From NCBI GenBank assembly GCA_007120685.1, contig SKNG01000422.1, forward strand, positions 1 to 6,921: a stretch of DNA of 6,921 bases, read 5' to 3'. This DNA comes from Paracoccaceae bacterium. GTDB taxonomy: Bacteria > Pseudomonadota > Alphaproteobacteria > Rhodobacterales > Rhodobacteraceae. The position numbers and the translations under genes are program-made. This document shows, piece by piece, positions 1 to 5,685 of the stretch (the stretch's first letter is position 1; each line of letters opens with the position of its first letter). A model generated the notes under the pieces. That model was not told the origin of the DNA. It saw only the letters and a list, made by a program, of their open reading frames with translations, and searched no databases.

Positions 1-975
1 GGTTCCTCGCCGGCGATGCAGGCGGTCTATGCCAAGATCCGCTCGGTGGCGCGGTCGATGGCGACGGTCTTCATCACCGGCGAAAGCGGCACCGGCAAGG
101 AACTGGCGGCCGAGGCCGTGCATCGCGCCTCGCCCCGCGCGGGCGGCCCCTTCATCGCGCTGAACTGCGGCGCCATCCCGGTCGATCTGCTGGAATCCGA
201 GGTGTTCGGCCATCTGCGCGGCTCTTTCACCGGGGCGATATCGGACAAGCAGGGCGCGGCGGCGGCGGCCAGCGGCGGCACGCTGTTCCTGGACGAGATC
301 TGCGAGATGGACCTGAACCTGCAGACCAAGCTTCTGCGCTTTCTGCAGACCTCGACCATCACACCGGTGGGGGCCACGAAGCCGCGCAAGGTCGATGTGC
401 GCATCGTCTGCGCCACCAATCGCAACCCGCTGGAAGAGGTGCGTCTGGGCCGGTTCCGCGAGGATCTGTATTACCGACTGCATGTGGTGCCCATCGCCAT
501 GCCGCCCCTGCGCGAACGCGGCGAGGATGTGATCGAGATCGCCGAGTCGCTGCTTGTGGACATGGCGCGCGAGGAGGGCCGCGCCTTTGCCGGGCTGGAG
601 GACGCGGTGCAGCGCCTGTTCCGGCACCTTGCCTGGCCCGGCAACGTGCGGCAGTTGATCAACGTCTTGCGCAATGTCGTGGTCATGAACGACGGACCGC
701 TGGTCACCCGCACCATGTTGCCGCCGGATCTGCTGGAAGACGCGGGCAAGGCACCGGCCGAGGGCTTAACGGCGCCGGAAGACGTGCCCCAGGGGCTCGA
801 TGCGTTGGCCGGGCGGACACTGGCGCAGATCGAACGGATGGTGATCGAGGATACCCTGCGCCGCCACGGCGGTTCGGTGCCGAAAACGGCGCGGGCGCTG
901 GATGTCTCGGCCTCGACACTCTATCGCAAGCTGGACGCCTGGGCCAAGGCCGATGCGCGGAACGAGACGGGATGA
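1..975 (+). CDS. Sigma-54-dependent response regulator, LuxO/NtrC-like (5' partial)
   Basis: Activator of sigma-54 RNA polymerase, open at the window's left edge: the frame reads in from base 1 with GSSPAMQAVY, the usual start of the AAA+ domain, so any receiver domain lies upstream. Numbering from base 1, the visible 324 residues carry Walker A GESGTGKE (27-34), the sigma-54 contact loop as GSFTGA (74-79) instead of the standard GAFTGA, Walker B TLFLDE (94-99), ATNR (138-141), arginine-finger candidates R153 and R159 in FREDLYYRL, and WPGNVRQL of the sensor II region. The C-terminus holds a Fis-type helix-turn-helix (VPKTARALDVSASTLYRKLD), a pattern that recalls LuxO more than NtrC. LuxO-type proteins are about 450 residues, so roughly 130 are missing. 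The stop overlaps the next start (ATGA), which implies translational coupling with the SDR gene. The family is sure; the LuxO subfamily is inferred from resemblance. Confidence 0.93.
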   Translation, partial: GSSPAMQAVYAKIRSVARSMATVFITGESGTGKELAAEAVHRASPRAGGPFIALNCGAIPVDLLESEVFGHLRGSFTGAISDKQGAAAAASGGTLFLDEICEMDLNLQTKLLRFLQTSTITPVGATKPRKVDVRIVCATNRNPLEEVRLGRFREDLYYRLHVVPIAMPPLRERGEDVIEIAESLLVDMAREEGRAFAGLEDAVQRLFRHLAWPGNVRQLINVLRNVVVMNDGPLVTRTMLPPDLLEDAGKAPAEGLTAPEDVPQGLDALAGRTLAQIERMVIEDTLRRHGGSVPKTARALDVSASTLYRKLDAWAKADARNETG

Positions 976-1832
976 GCGCGGCCCCCGGCGGTGCAGGTAG
1001 GGCCCCGCGGTCGGTCCTGATCACCGGCTGTTCCTCGGGCATCGGGCTGGATGGTGCATGGGCCCTGCGCGCGCGCGGCTGGCAGGTCTTCGCCACCTGC
1101 CGGAAAGAGGATGACTGCGACCGCCTGCGCGGCGAGGGTTTCATCAGCCCGCGGCTGGATTACGCCGATCCCGCCAGCATCCGCGCGGCGCTGAATCAGG
1201 TCTTGGCACAAACCGGCGGGCGGCTCGATGCGCTGTTCAACAACGGCGCCTTCGCCACGCCCGGCGCGGTCGAGGATCTGCCGACCGACGCGCTGCGCGA
1301 TATCTTCGAGGCCAATCTCTTCGGCTGGCACGAACTGACGCGCGCTGTCCTGCCGGTGATGCGCGCGCAGGGGTACGGGCGGGTGGTGCAGTGTTCTTCC
1401 GTCCTGGGTTTTGCGCCGATGCCCTGGCGGGGCGCCTATGTGGCGTCGAAATACGCGCTGGAAGGGCTGACCCATGTGCTGCGGATGGAGATGCGCGACA
1501 CGGGGATCAAGGTAATCCTGATCGAACCGGGGCCGATCACCACCAATTTCCGCAAGAATGCCGCGCTGAATTTCGAACGCTGGATCGACTGGCAGGCCAG
1601 CCCGCGGGCCGAGCAGTATCGCAGCCGTCTGCGGCCGCGTCTTTATGCCTCGGCCAAAGGGGGCGATCCGGGGGAATTGCCGCCCTCGGCTGTCACGCGC
1701 CGGCTGATCCACGCGCTGGAAAGCCCGCGCCCGCGCCCGCGTTATTTCGTCACCGCGCCGACCTGGGCCATGGCCATCGCAGGGCGGCTGCTGCCGACGC
1801 GGGTGCAGGACGCGATTCTGGCGCGGCTTTGA
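972..1832 (+). CDS. Classical short-chain dehydrogenase/reductase (SDR), 286 aa
   Basis: NAD(P)-dependent oxidoreductase with a Rossmann fold, probably cytoplasmic. The cofactor motif TGCSSGIG is at residues 18-25, the NNGA motif (usual NNAG) at 90-93, the structural Asn at N115, and the catalytic Ser, Tyr and Lys at S143, Y156 and K160 with the usual 13-residue Ser-Tyr gap. C43-R44 at the end of the second strand suggests NADP(H) preference, as a basic residue there often does. The protein is longer than the 250-residue norm because of an extended C-terminus, as in the YbbO/17-beta-HSD-like branch. The start is set by the 4-bp ATGA overlap with the regulator gene. The substrate cannot be told from sequence. 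It is followed by a convergent terminator pair. Confidence 0.92.
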   Translation: MSAAPGGAGRAPRSVLITGCSSGIGLDGAWALRARGWQVFATCRKEDDCDRLRGEGFISPRLDYADPASIRAALNQVLAQTGGRLDALFNNGAFATPGAVEDLPTDALRDIFEANLFGWHELTRAVLPVMRAQGYGRVVQCSSVLGFAPMPWRGAYVASKYALEGLTHVLRMEMRDTGIKVILIEPGPITTNFRKNAALNFERWIDWQASPRAEQYRSRLRPRLYASAKGGDPGELPPSAVTRRLIHALESPRPRPRYFVTAPTWAMAIAGRLLPTRVQDAILARL

Positions 1833-1867
1833 GGGACCCGACGCCGCGCTTCGGGCCCGGCCGGAAA

Positions 1868-1887
1868 AAGCGCCTTCGAAGGCGCTT
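1868..1887 (-). terminator. Perfect 20-bp palindrome, terminator for the minus-strand gene
   Basis: AAGCGCCTTCGAAGGCGCTT is its own reverse complement and folds to a G+C-rich hairpin. On its left lies AAAAA (1865-1869), which reads as a T tract downstream of the hairpin on the minus strand. It therefore fits an intrinsic terminator for the quinone oxidoreductase gene ending at 1934. Confidence 0.8.
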
Positions 1888-1890
1888 GCC

Positions 1891-1910
1891 ACGGGCCTTC
1901 GAAGGCCCGT
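1891..1910 (+). terminator. Perfect 20-bp palindrome, terminator for the plus-strand gene
   Basis: ACGGGCCTTCGAAGGCCCGT is a second perfect palindrome, 3 bp from the first and with the same CCTTCGAAGG core. It is followed by TTTT (1910-1913), so it fits an intrinsic terminator for the SDR gene ending at 1832. Together the pair forms a two-way terminator between convergent genes. Confidence 0.8.
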
Positions 1911-1933
1911 TTTCCCCGCCCGCTTCAGCCGTG

Positions 1934-2908
1934 TCAGGGCATCAACACCGTCGAGCCCGTCGTCTTGCGCGCCTCCAGCACGCGATGCGCCTCGGCCACA
2001 TCCTCCAGCGGGTAGCGCTGGTCCACCCGGATTTCCACCGCGCCGGACAGCACCTTTTCGAAAAGGTGCTGGGCCATCGTCTGACAGGTCTGGTGATCGG
2101 CGATATGGGTGAACAGCGTGGGCCGGGTCAGTTGCAACGACCCGCCGGCGGCCAGCTTGCCCAGATCGACCGGCGGCACCGGGCCAGAGGCATTGCCGAA
2201 GGATATCATCATCCCCAGCGGCCGCAGGCATTTCAGCGATCCCTCGAAAGTCGCCGCCCCTACCGAATCCATCACCGCATCGACCCCGCGCCCGGCCGTC
2301 ATCTCGGCCACGCGGGCCGGAAAATCCTCGGCCGAGTAATCGATCGCCTCGGCCGCGCCATGCTCCAGCGCCAGCTTGCATTTCGCCGCGCTGCCGGCGG
2401 TGGCGATCAACCTGATGCCCTCGGACCGCGCCCATTGGCAGGCGATCAGCCCCACCCCGCCGGCGGCAGCGTGAAACAGCACCGTGTCGCCCTTTGTCAG
2501 CGGCACGGTGCGGTGAAACAGGTATTGTACCGTCAGCCCCTTCAGCATCATCGCCGCGCCGGTCTCGAAATCGATGCCATCGGGCAGCGGGCAGACCTGG
2601 GCGGCGGGCATCACGCGGGCCTCGGTATAGGCGCCCGGCGGCTGGGCGGCATAGGCGGCGCGGTCGCCGGGCTTGAGGTGGGTGACGCCTTCGCCCACAG
2701 CCTCGATCACGCCGGCCGCCTCCATCCCCAGCGCGGCGGGCAGTTGCATCGGGTAAAGCCCGCTGCGCTGGTAGACATCGATGAAATTCAGCCCGCAGGC
2801 ATGGTGGCGGATGCGGACTTCGCCCGCCCCCGGTTCGCCCAGCGGGCGGTCGGTCAGTTTCAGCTCTTCCGGCCCGCCATGGGCCTCGATGATGACGGTG
2901 CGCGCCAT
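1934..2908 (-). CDS. NAD(P)H:quinone oxidoreductase, zinc-free MDR family (QorA-like)
   Basis: Medium-chain reductase of 324 residues, close to the 327 of E. coli QOR, predicted to reduce quinones with NADPH in the cytoplasm. It has the N-terminal GroES-like domain (N41-F-I-D-V-Y-Q-R-S-G, then GMEAAGVIEAVG at 61-72 where zinc alcohol dehydrogenases have GHE), the dinucleotide site HAAAGGVG at 146-153, and a C-terminal return to the GroES-like fold ending in TTGSTVLMP. No structural-zinc cysteine cluster is visible, in keeping with the zinc-free quinone oxidoreductase branch. The start at 2908 (MARTVIIEAHGG) is chosen over a longer reading from 2965 because AAGGGG lies 8 nt upstream and homology begins there. 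It is divergent from the SDR gene at 3033 and converges with the SDR gene ending at 1832. Codons 280-287 coincide exactly with a perfect 24-bp palindrome. Confidence 0.92.
   Translation of the reverse strand: MARTVIIEAHGGPEELKLTDRPLGEPGAGEVRIRHHACGLNFIDVYQRSGLYPMQLPAALGMEAAGVIEAVGEGVTHLKPGDRAAYAAQPPGAYTEARVMPAAQVCPLPDGIDFETGAAMMLKGLTVQYLFHRTVPLTKGDTVLFHAAAGGVGLIACQWARSEGIRLIATAGSAAKCKLALEHGAAEAIDYSAEDFPARVAEMTAGRGVDAVMDSVGAATFEGSLKCLRPLGMMISFGNASGPVPPVDLGKLAAGGSLQLTRPTLFTHIADHQTCQTMAQHLFEKVLSGAVEIRVDQRYPLEDVAEAHRVLEARKTTGSTVLMP
2048..2071. repeat. Perfect 24-bp palindrome inside a coding sequence
   Basis: Each arm reads CAGCACCTTTTC inward to a central TTCGAA, and the two arms are exact reverse complements. 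It lies in frame over codons 280-287 (QHLFEKVL) of the quinone oxidoreductase gene, about 115 bp before its stop. No T tract follows on either strand, so it does not look like a normal terminator. Confidence 0.85.
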
Positions 2909-3032
2909 GATGGTTTCCCCTTCTTCGTTGCCGCGCAGGATGGCGCAGGCGGCGGGCACTTGCAATCGCGGGCAATTCCCATCGCCGCGCGGCTGGGTTA
3001 GGCAGGGGCCGGAACAGCAGCAGGGGGCAGCG
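2909..3032. promoter_or_regulatory. Divergent intergenic region between qor-like and SDR genes
   Basis: These 124 bp separate two divergent starts and must hold the signals for at least one transcript in each direction. Ribosome sites are visible at both ends: AAGGGG on the minus strand near 2916-2921, and AGGGGG at 3022-3027 on the plus strand. A weak dyad TTGC-N8-GCAA lies near 2960-2975. No convincing -35/-10 pair could be picked by eye, so the promoter call rests on gene orientation. Confidence 0.45.
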
Positions 3033-3791
3033 ATGGCGGATTGGGAAACGGCGATTCAGGGCAAGGCGGTGCTGATCACCGGCGCCAGCCGGGGCATTGG
3101 TGCTGCCACGGCGCGGCTGTTTGCCGAGAAAGGCGCGCGGCTGGGGCTGGCCGGGCGGCCCTCGGACGCGCTGCAGGCAGTGGCGGAGGAATCGGGCGCG
3201 GCGCTGATTCCCTGCGATGTGGCCGATTTCGGTCAGGTGGAAGGCGCGGTCACACTGATGCGGGACCGCTTCGGCGCGCTGGATGTGCTGATCAACAATG
3301 CCGGCGTGATAGACCCCATCGCGCCGCTGGCCCAGGCCGACCCGGACGCCTGGGCGCGCCAGATCGCGGTCAATCTGAACGGTGTCTTTCACGGCATGCG
3401 CGCCGCGCTGCCAGTGATGCAGGCGCAGGGGGCAGGGACCATCATCACCGTGGGATCGGGCGCCGCCTACGGCCCGATGGAGGGCTGGTCAGGCTATTGT
3501 GCGTCAAAGGCCGGGGCGATCATGCTGACCCGCGCCGCGCATCTGGAGGCGGGCGAGGCGGTGCGCGTCCTGTCGCTTTCCCCCGGCACGGTGGCGACCG
3601 ACATGCAGGCGGCTATCAGGGCGTCCGGCGTGAACCGGATCAGCCAGCTGGACTGGTCGGCGCATGTGCCGCCAGAATGGCCGGCGCGGGCGCTCTTGTG
3701 GATGTGCAGCGCGGCCGCTGACCGGTTCCGGGGTGGCGAGGTATCGCTGCGCGAGGACGATGTGCGCGCCGAACTGGGGCTGGTCGCATGA
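3033..3791 (+). CDS. Short-chain dehydrogenase/reductase (SDR), 252 aa
   Basis: Classical SDR oxidoreductase of normal length. It shows the cofactor motif TGASRGIG (16-23), CDV at 61-63, NNAG (88-91), N114, and the catalytic S142, Y155 and K159. R42 in AGRP after the second strand favours NADP(H). The C-terminal half, with SPGTVATDMQ, LDWS and PPEWPA, is typical of a branch that includes sepiapterin/benzil reductase-like proteins, but the substrate is not determined. The start at 3033 follows AGGGGG by about 5-6 nt and homology begins there; the frame stays open further upstream to 2781 but that part opposes the quinone oxidoreductase gene. It overlaps the next gene by ATGA, so the two are probably co-transcribed and translationally coupled. 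Confidence 0.92.
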   Translation: MADWETAIQGKAVLITGASRGIGAATARLFAEKGARLGLAGRPSDALQAVAEESGAALIPCDVADFGQVEGAVTLMRDRFGALDVLINNAGVIDPIAPLAQADPDAWARQIAVNLNGVFHGMRAALPVMQAQGAGTIITVGSGAAYGPMEGWSGYCASKAGAIMLTRAAHLEAGEAVRVLSLSPGTVATDMQAAIRASGVNRISQLDWSAHVPPEWPARALLWMCSAAADRFRGGEVSLREDDVRAELGLVA

Positions 3792-4417
3792 TCCGGCGCG
3801 AGGAGGCTGGCGCGCTGTGGCGGCTGGTCATCGACCGGCCGGACAAGGCCAATTCGCTGACGGCGGCGATGCTGGAGGCCCTGATCGGCCATCTGGACGC
3901 GGCTCAGGCGGCCGGCGTGCCGGCGCTGGTGCTGACCGGCACGGGCCGCGTGTTCAGCGCCGGGGCCGATCTGGAGGAGGCGAAGGCGGGATTGGCCACC
4001 AGCCCGCTGTGGGAAGAGGTCTCGGGCCGGTTGGCCGCGCTGCCGGCGCTGACCGTGGCGGCGCTGAACGGCACGCTGGCGGGCGGCGCCTTCGGCATGG
4101 CGCTGGCCTGCGATATCCGGCTGGGCGTAGCGGGGGCGAAGTTTTTCTATCCGGTGATGAAGCTGGGTTTTCTGCCGCAGCCTTCGGACCCGGCGCGGCT
4201 GGCGGCGCTGGTGGGGCCGGGCCGGGCGCGGCTGATCCTGATGGCCGGCCAGCGGATCGAGGCCGAGGAGGCGCTGTCCTGGGGGCTGCTGGACCGGCTG
4301 GCGGCGCCCGATGCGCTGCAGGACGCGGCCGAGGCGCTGTGCGCGGATGCCTGCGCCGCGCCGGCGGGGCATCCGGGGCGGATCAAGGCGCTGATCCCCC
4401 GTAGCCTGCCGACATAG
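3788..4417 (+). CDS. Enoyl-CoA hydratase/isomerase (crotonase) family protein, short
   Basis: Crotonase-fold protein of 209 residues, against about 260 for typical enoyl-CoA hydratases. Visible family marks are RPDKANSLT (17-25), the first oxyanion-hole segment FSAGADLEEAK (56-66), and the second, NGTLAGGAFGMALACDIRL (94-112). The two positions that carry the hydratase glutamates appear changed: in GGAFGMA the usual GGGCELA glutamate aligns with G103, and in FFYPVMKLG the usual PE glutamate is V123. The C-terminal helical region after GLLDRL is cut short and ends in PRSLPT. It keeps the CoA-binding/oxyanion framework but probably does not do classical hydration; it could be an isomerase, thioesterase-like enzyme or other crotonase member. 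It starts in an ATGA overlap with the SDR gene, suggesting a joint pathway step on an acyl-CoA or related carbonyl compound. Confidence 0.88.
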   Translation: MIRREEAGALWRLVIDRPDKANSLTAAMLEALIGHLDAAQAAGVPALVLTGTGRVFSAGADLEEAKAGLATSPLWEEVSGRLAALPALTVAALNGTLAGGAFGMALACDIRLGVAGAKFFYPVMKLGFLPQPSDPARLAALVGPGRARLILMAGQRIEAEEALSWGLLDRLAAPDALQDAAEALCADACAAPAGHPGRIKALIPRSLPT

Positions 4418-4462
4418 GCGCGCGTGGCGTCTTGCCGCTGGCGGCGTGCAGCGCGGCGCGGT

Positions 4463-4825
4463 ATGAGTTTATTCATGCAGGCGTTCCGATCCCTTGCCCT
4501 GATCCTGCTGGCGCTGGCCGTTATGGCGGCCAGCGTGCCGATGGTCATGGCCCGGCATCATGGCGGGGCGGTGGCCACGGTGGAACTGTGCACCGGCACC
4601 GGCATGATCACGCTGCGCATCGATGCCGGTGGTAACCCGGCGGGGCCGGAAATACCCTGCCCGGATTGCATGCCGGCGCTGTCCTCGGCCCTGCCGGCGG
4701 TTGCCCTGGGCCCTGCGCTGCCGCTGCGGCTGGTGGCCCTTGTCACGCCGTTGCGCGACCGTCCGGCGGCTCGCCCGTTCCGGGCGCTACACCGTCACGC
4801 CAGGGCGCCGCCGATGTCGATCTGA
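4463..4825 (+). CDS. Small exported protein with HH and CPDC motifs, DUF2946/CutF-like candidate copper leader ORF
   Basis: A 120-residue protein with an N-terminal signal sequence (FRSLALILLALAVMAASVP, about 8-26, probable cleavage after VMA at residue 30). It then has H32-H33-G-G, C43, a C66-P-D-C69 motif and a C-terminus of HRHARAPPMSI. A short exported protein with a Cys pair next to a copper chaperone gene recalls the DUF2946-type proteins CruR and CutF, which sense copper while being translated. CutF, as I recall, has a CXXXC motif and a proline-rich C-terminus; here the pair is CXXC and the prolines are P116-P117. The stop codon lies inside a stem-loop that precedes the chaperone's ribosome site. 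The start at 4463 is the most likely; 4475 (MQAFRS) is an alternative, and an upstream GTG at 4424 gives an Arg-rich, unlikely leader. No clear Shine-Dalgarno is seen. Family assignment is tentative; the reality of the gene is well supported by the signal peptide and context. Confidence 0.72.
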   Translation: MSLFMQAFRSLALILLALAVMAASVPMVMARHHGGAVATVELCTGTGMITLRIDAGGNPAGPEIPCPDCMPALSSALPAVALGPALPLRLVALVTPLRDRPAARPFRALHRHARAPPMSI

Positions 4826-4847
4826 TCCCCCTTTCCCCAATCAGATC
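4819..4847 (+). promoter_or_regulatory. Stem-loop over the leader ORF stop, upstream of the PCu(A)C ribosome site
   Basis: GATCTGAT (4819-4826) pairs perfectly with ATCAGATC (4840-4847) around a 13-nt pyrimidine-rich loop. The left arm contains the TGA stop (4823-4825) of the small ORF. The right arm ends 8 nt before AGGAGGA (4856-4862). No T tract follows, so it is better explained as a translational control element than as a terminator. A ribosome held at the terminal Pro-Pro codons (4808-4813) would cover the left arm and open the structure. Confidence 0.6.
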
Positions 4848-4855
4848 AAGACATC

Positions 4856-4862
4856 AGGAGGA
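4856..4862 (+). promoter_or_regulatory. Strong ribosome binding site of the PCu(A)C gene
   Basis: AGGAGGA stands 4 nt before the ATG at 4867. It is by far the best Shine-Dalgarno sequence in the window and fixes the start of the chaperone gene against the longer open frame beginning at 4666. Confidence 0.85.
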
Positions 4863-4866
4863 ACCT

Positions 4867-5415
4867 ATGCTCCGCAAGACTTTCCTTGCCGCCCCGCTGG
4901 CTGCGGCCACGGCGCTTGTCACCCTGCCCGCGCTGGCCTGCGACGGGTTCGAAGTCCATGAACCCTATGCCCGCGCTGCGCATGGCATGGCGCAGTCCGG
5001 CGCGGCCTTCATGATCATCCACAACCACGGCACCGAGGATTGCCACATCACCGGCGCGCGGTCGGACGTGGCGCAGCGGGTGGAATTGCACACCCATATC
5101 GAGGATGACCAGGGCGTGATGCGCATGGTCGAGATCGAAGAGGGCTTTGCGCTGCCGGTGGACGCCGAGGTGGTGCTGGAGCGCGGCGGCGACCATGTGA
5201 TGTTCCTGGGCCTGAACCGGCCGCTGGAGCAGGGTGCTGCGGTCGAGGTGACCTTTGTCTTTGCCGACGGGGCCGAGGCGACGGTGGAAGTGCCGGTGGA
5301 CAACGAACGCCCGGCCGGTGCGCAGAGTCACTCGCATGACCACTCTCACGACCACACGAACGACCACTCCAACGGGCACTCGCACGATCACTCCCACGGC
5401 CACGGCGACAACTGA
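4867..5415 (+). CDS. Periplasmic copper chaperone PCu(A)C with His-rich C-terminal tail
   Basis: Exported copper(I)-binding protein of 182 residues, of the family that delivers copper to the CuA/CuB sites of cytochrome c oxidases. A signal peptide covers residues 1-24 (LVTLPALA, then C25). The PCu(A)C domain begins DGFEVHEPYARA and has the ligand pattern of the family: H75 (ELHTH), M85/M87 (GVMRMVEI), then H110 and M112 (GDHVMFLGL). C25 and C59 could form a disulfide; C25 could be read as a weak lipobox cysteine, but the -3 residue is Ala. Residues 154-179 form a tail with 11 His (SHDH-type repeats), likely to bind extra Cu(II) or Zn(II) and seen in some members of the family. Its mRNA probably includes the CPDC leader ORF; the stem-loop in between suggests copper-dependent translation. 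Two hairpins follow the stop. Confidence 0.95.
   Translation: MLRKTFLAAPLAAATALVTLPALACDGFEVHEPYARAAHGMAQSGAAFMIIHNHGTEDCHITGARSDVAQRVELHTHIEDDQGVMRMVEIEEGFALPVDAEVVLERGGDHVMFLGLNRPLEQGAAVEVTFVFADGAEATVEVPVDNERPAGAQSHSHDHSHDHTNDHSNGHSHDHSHGHGDN
5331..5405 (+). repeat. Degenerate His-codon repeat encoding the metal-binding tail
   Basis: Repeated CAC/CAT-rich units such as CACTCGCATGACCAC, CACTCTCACGACCAC and CACTCGCACGATCAC encode S/G-H-D/S/G-H units, 11 histidines in about 25 codons. Units differ at several bases, so the repeat is old or selected at protein level rather than a fresh tandem duplication. Confidence 0.7.
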
Positions 5416-5448
5416 TCCGTCCCGTCGGGCGCCTTATCCCGCCCTTTT

Positions 5449-5475
5449 CCCTTCCCGGTGCGCGGCCGGGAAGGG
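5449..5475 (+). terminator. Strong hairpin downstream of the PCu(A)C gene
   Basis: CCCTTCCCGG (5449-5458) pairs perfectly with CCGGGAAGGG (5466-5475) around a 7-nt loop, 34 bp after the stop codon. There is no T tract on its right; TTTT lies on its left. It may end or protect the chaperone transcript together with the next hairpin, but it is not a textbook intrinsic terminator. Confidence 0.55.
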
Positions 5476-5482
5476 GGTCGGA

Positions 5483-5505
5483 CCCGGGCCGTTTTCCGGC
5501 CCGGG
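5483..5505 (+). terminator. Second G+C-rich hairpin downstream of the PCu(A)C gene
   Basis: CCCGGGCCG (5483-5491) pairs perfectly with CGGCCCGGG (5497-5505) around the loop TTTTC. It stands 7 bp after the first hairpin. It lacks a following T tract, so a role in transcript end protection or termination is inferred from position alone. Confidence 0.5.
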
Positions 5506-5669
5506 CGCCTCCGGCTTCGTGCCGTCCCTTCGGCATGCCCTCGGCTCAACGACACCGCGCCAGACAACGCCATTCCCAGCCGCGTCAAGCGCCCGCCCGG
5601 CCTTCATGTGGTCGCGCGCGCTGGGCGCGAAAGGTTTGCGATTGCCCTGATCCCTCCGTGCCGTTAGCT

Positions 5670-5685
5670 TTTTGATCAAAATAAT
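5670..5685 (+). promoter_or_regulatory. AT-rich palindromic operator candidate with -10-like AATAAT
   Basis: TTTTGATCAAAA (5670-5681) is a perfect 12-bp palindrome in the only AT-rich island of the region. It runs into AATAAT (5680-5685), a plausible -10 box, about 53 bp before the amidohydrolase start. This looks like an operator overlapping a promoter. No good -35 box was found, and the regulator is unknown. Confidence 0.5.

Noticed and set aside
2960..2975. TTGC-N8-GCAA dyad in the divergent gap
   Set aside because: The arms are only 4 bp and such a match is expected by chance, so it is not called as an operator.
1391..3001. 536-codon open frame on the plus strand
   Set aside because: It crosses the SDR end, the twin terminator and the antisense of the quinone oxidoreductase. 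It has no recognisable domain; it is a shadow frame.
2781..3032. Upstream extension of the second SDR frame
   Set aside because: It opposes the start of the quinone oxidoreductase gene and has no SDR homology; the start at 3033 has a ribosome site.
921..3392. 823-codon open frame on the minus strand
   Set aside because: It runs antisense to the regulator end, both SDR genes and out of frame with the quinone oxidoreductase. The translation is low-complexity Arg/Gly/Pro-rich text typical of shadow frames in G+C-rich DNA.
3494..4372. 292-codon open frame on the minus strand opposite the SDR and crotonase genes
   Set aside because: It is antisense to two genes with intact motifs and has a low-complexity translation.
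4418..4462. Possible copper-responsive promoter before the CPDC ORF
   Set aside because: The 45-bp gap has no CueR- or CsoR-like dyad and no acceptable -35/-10 pair. The small ORF may be co-transcribed from upstream or use a promoter not visible by eye.
4666..4866. Upstream extension of the PCu(A)C frame
   Set aside because: It would overlap the CPDC small ORF out of frame. The true start at 4867 has AGGAGGA and a proper signal peptide.
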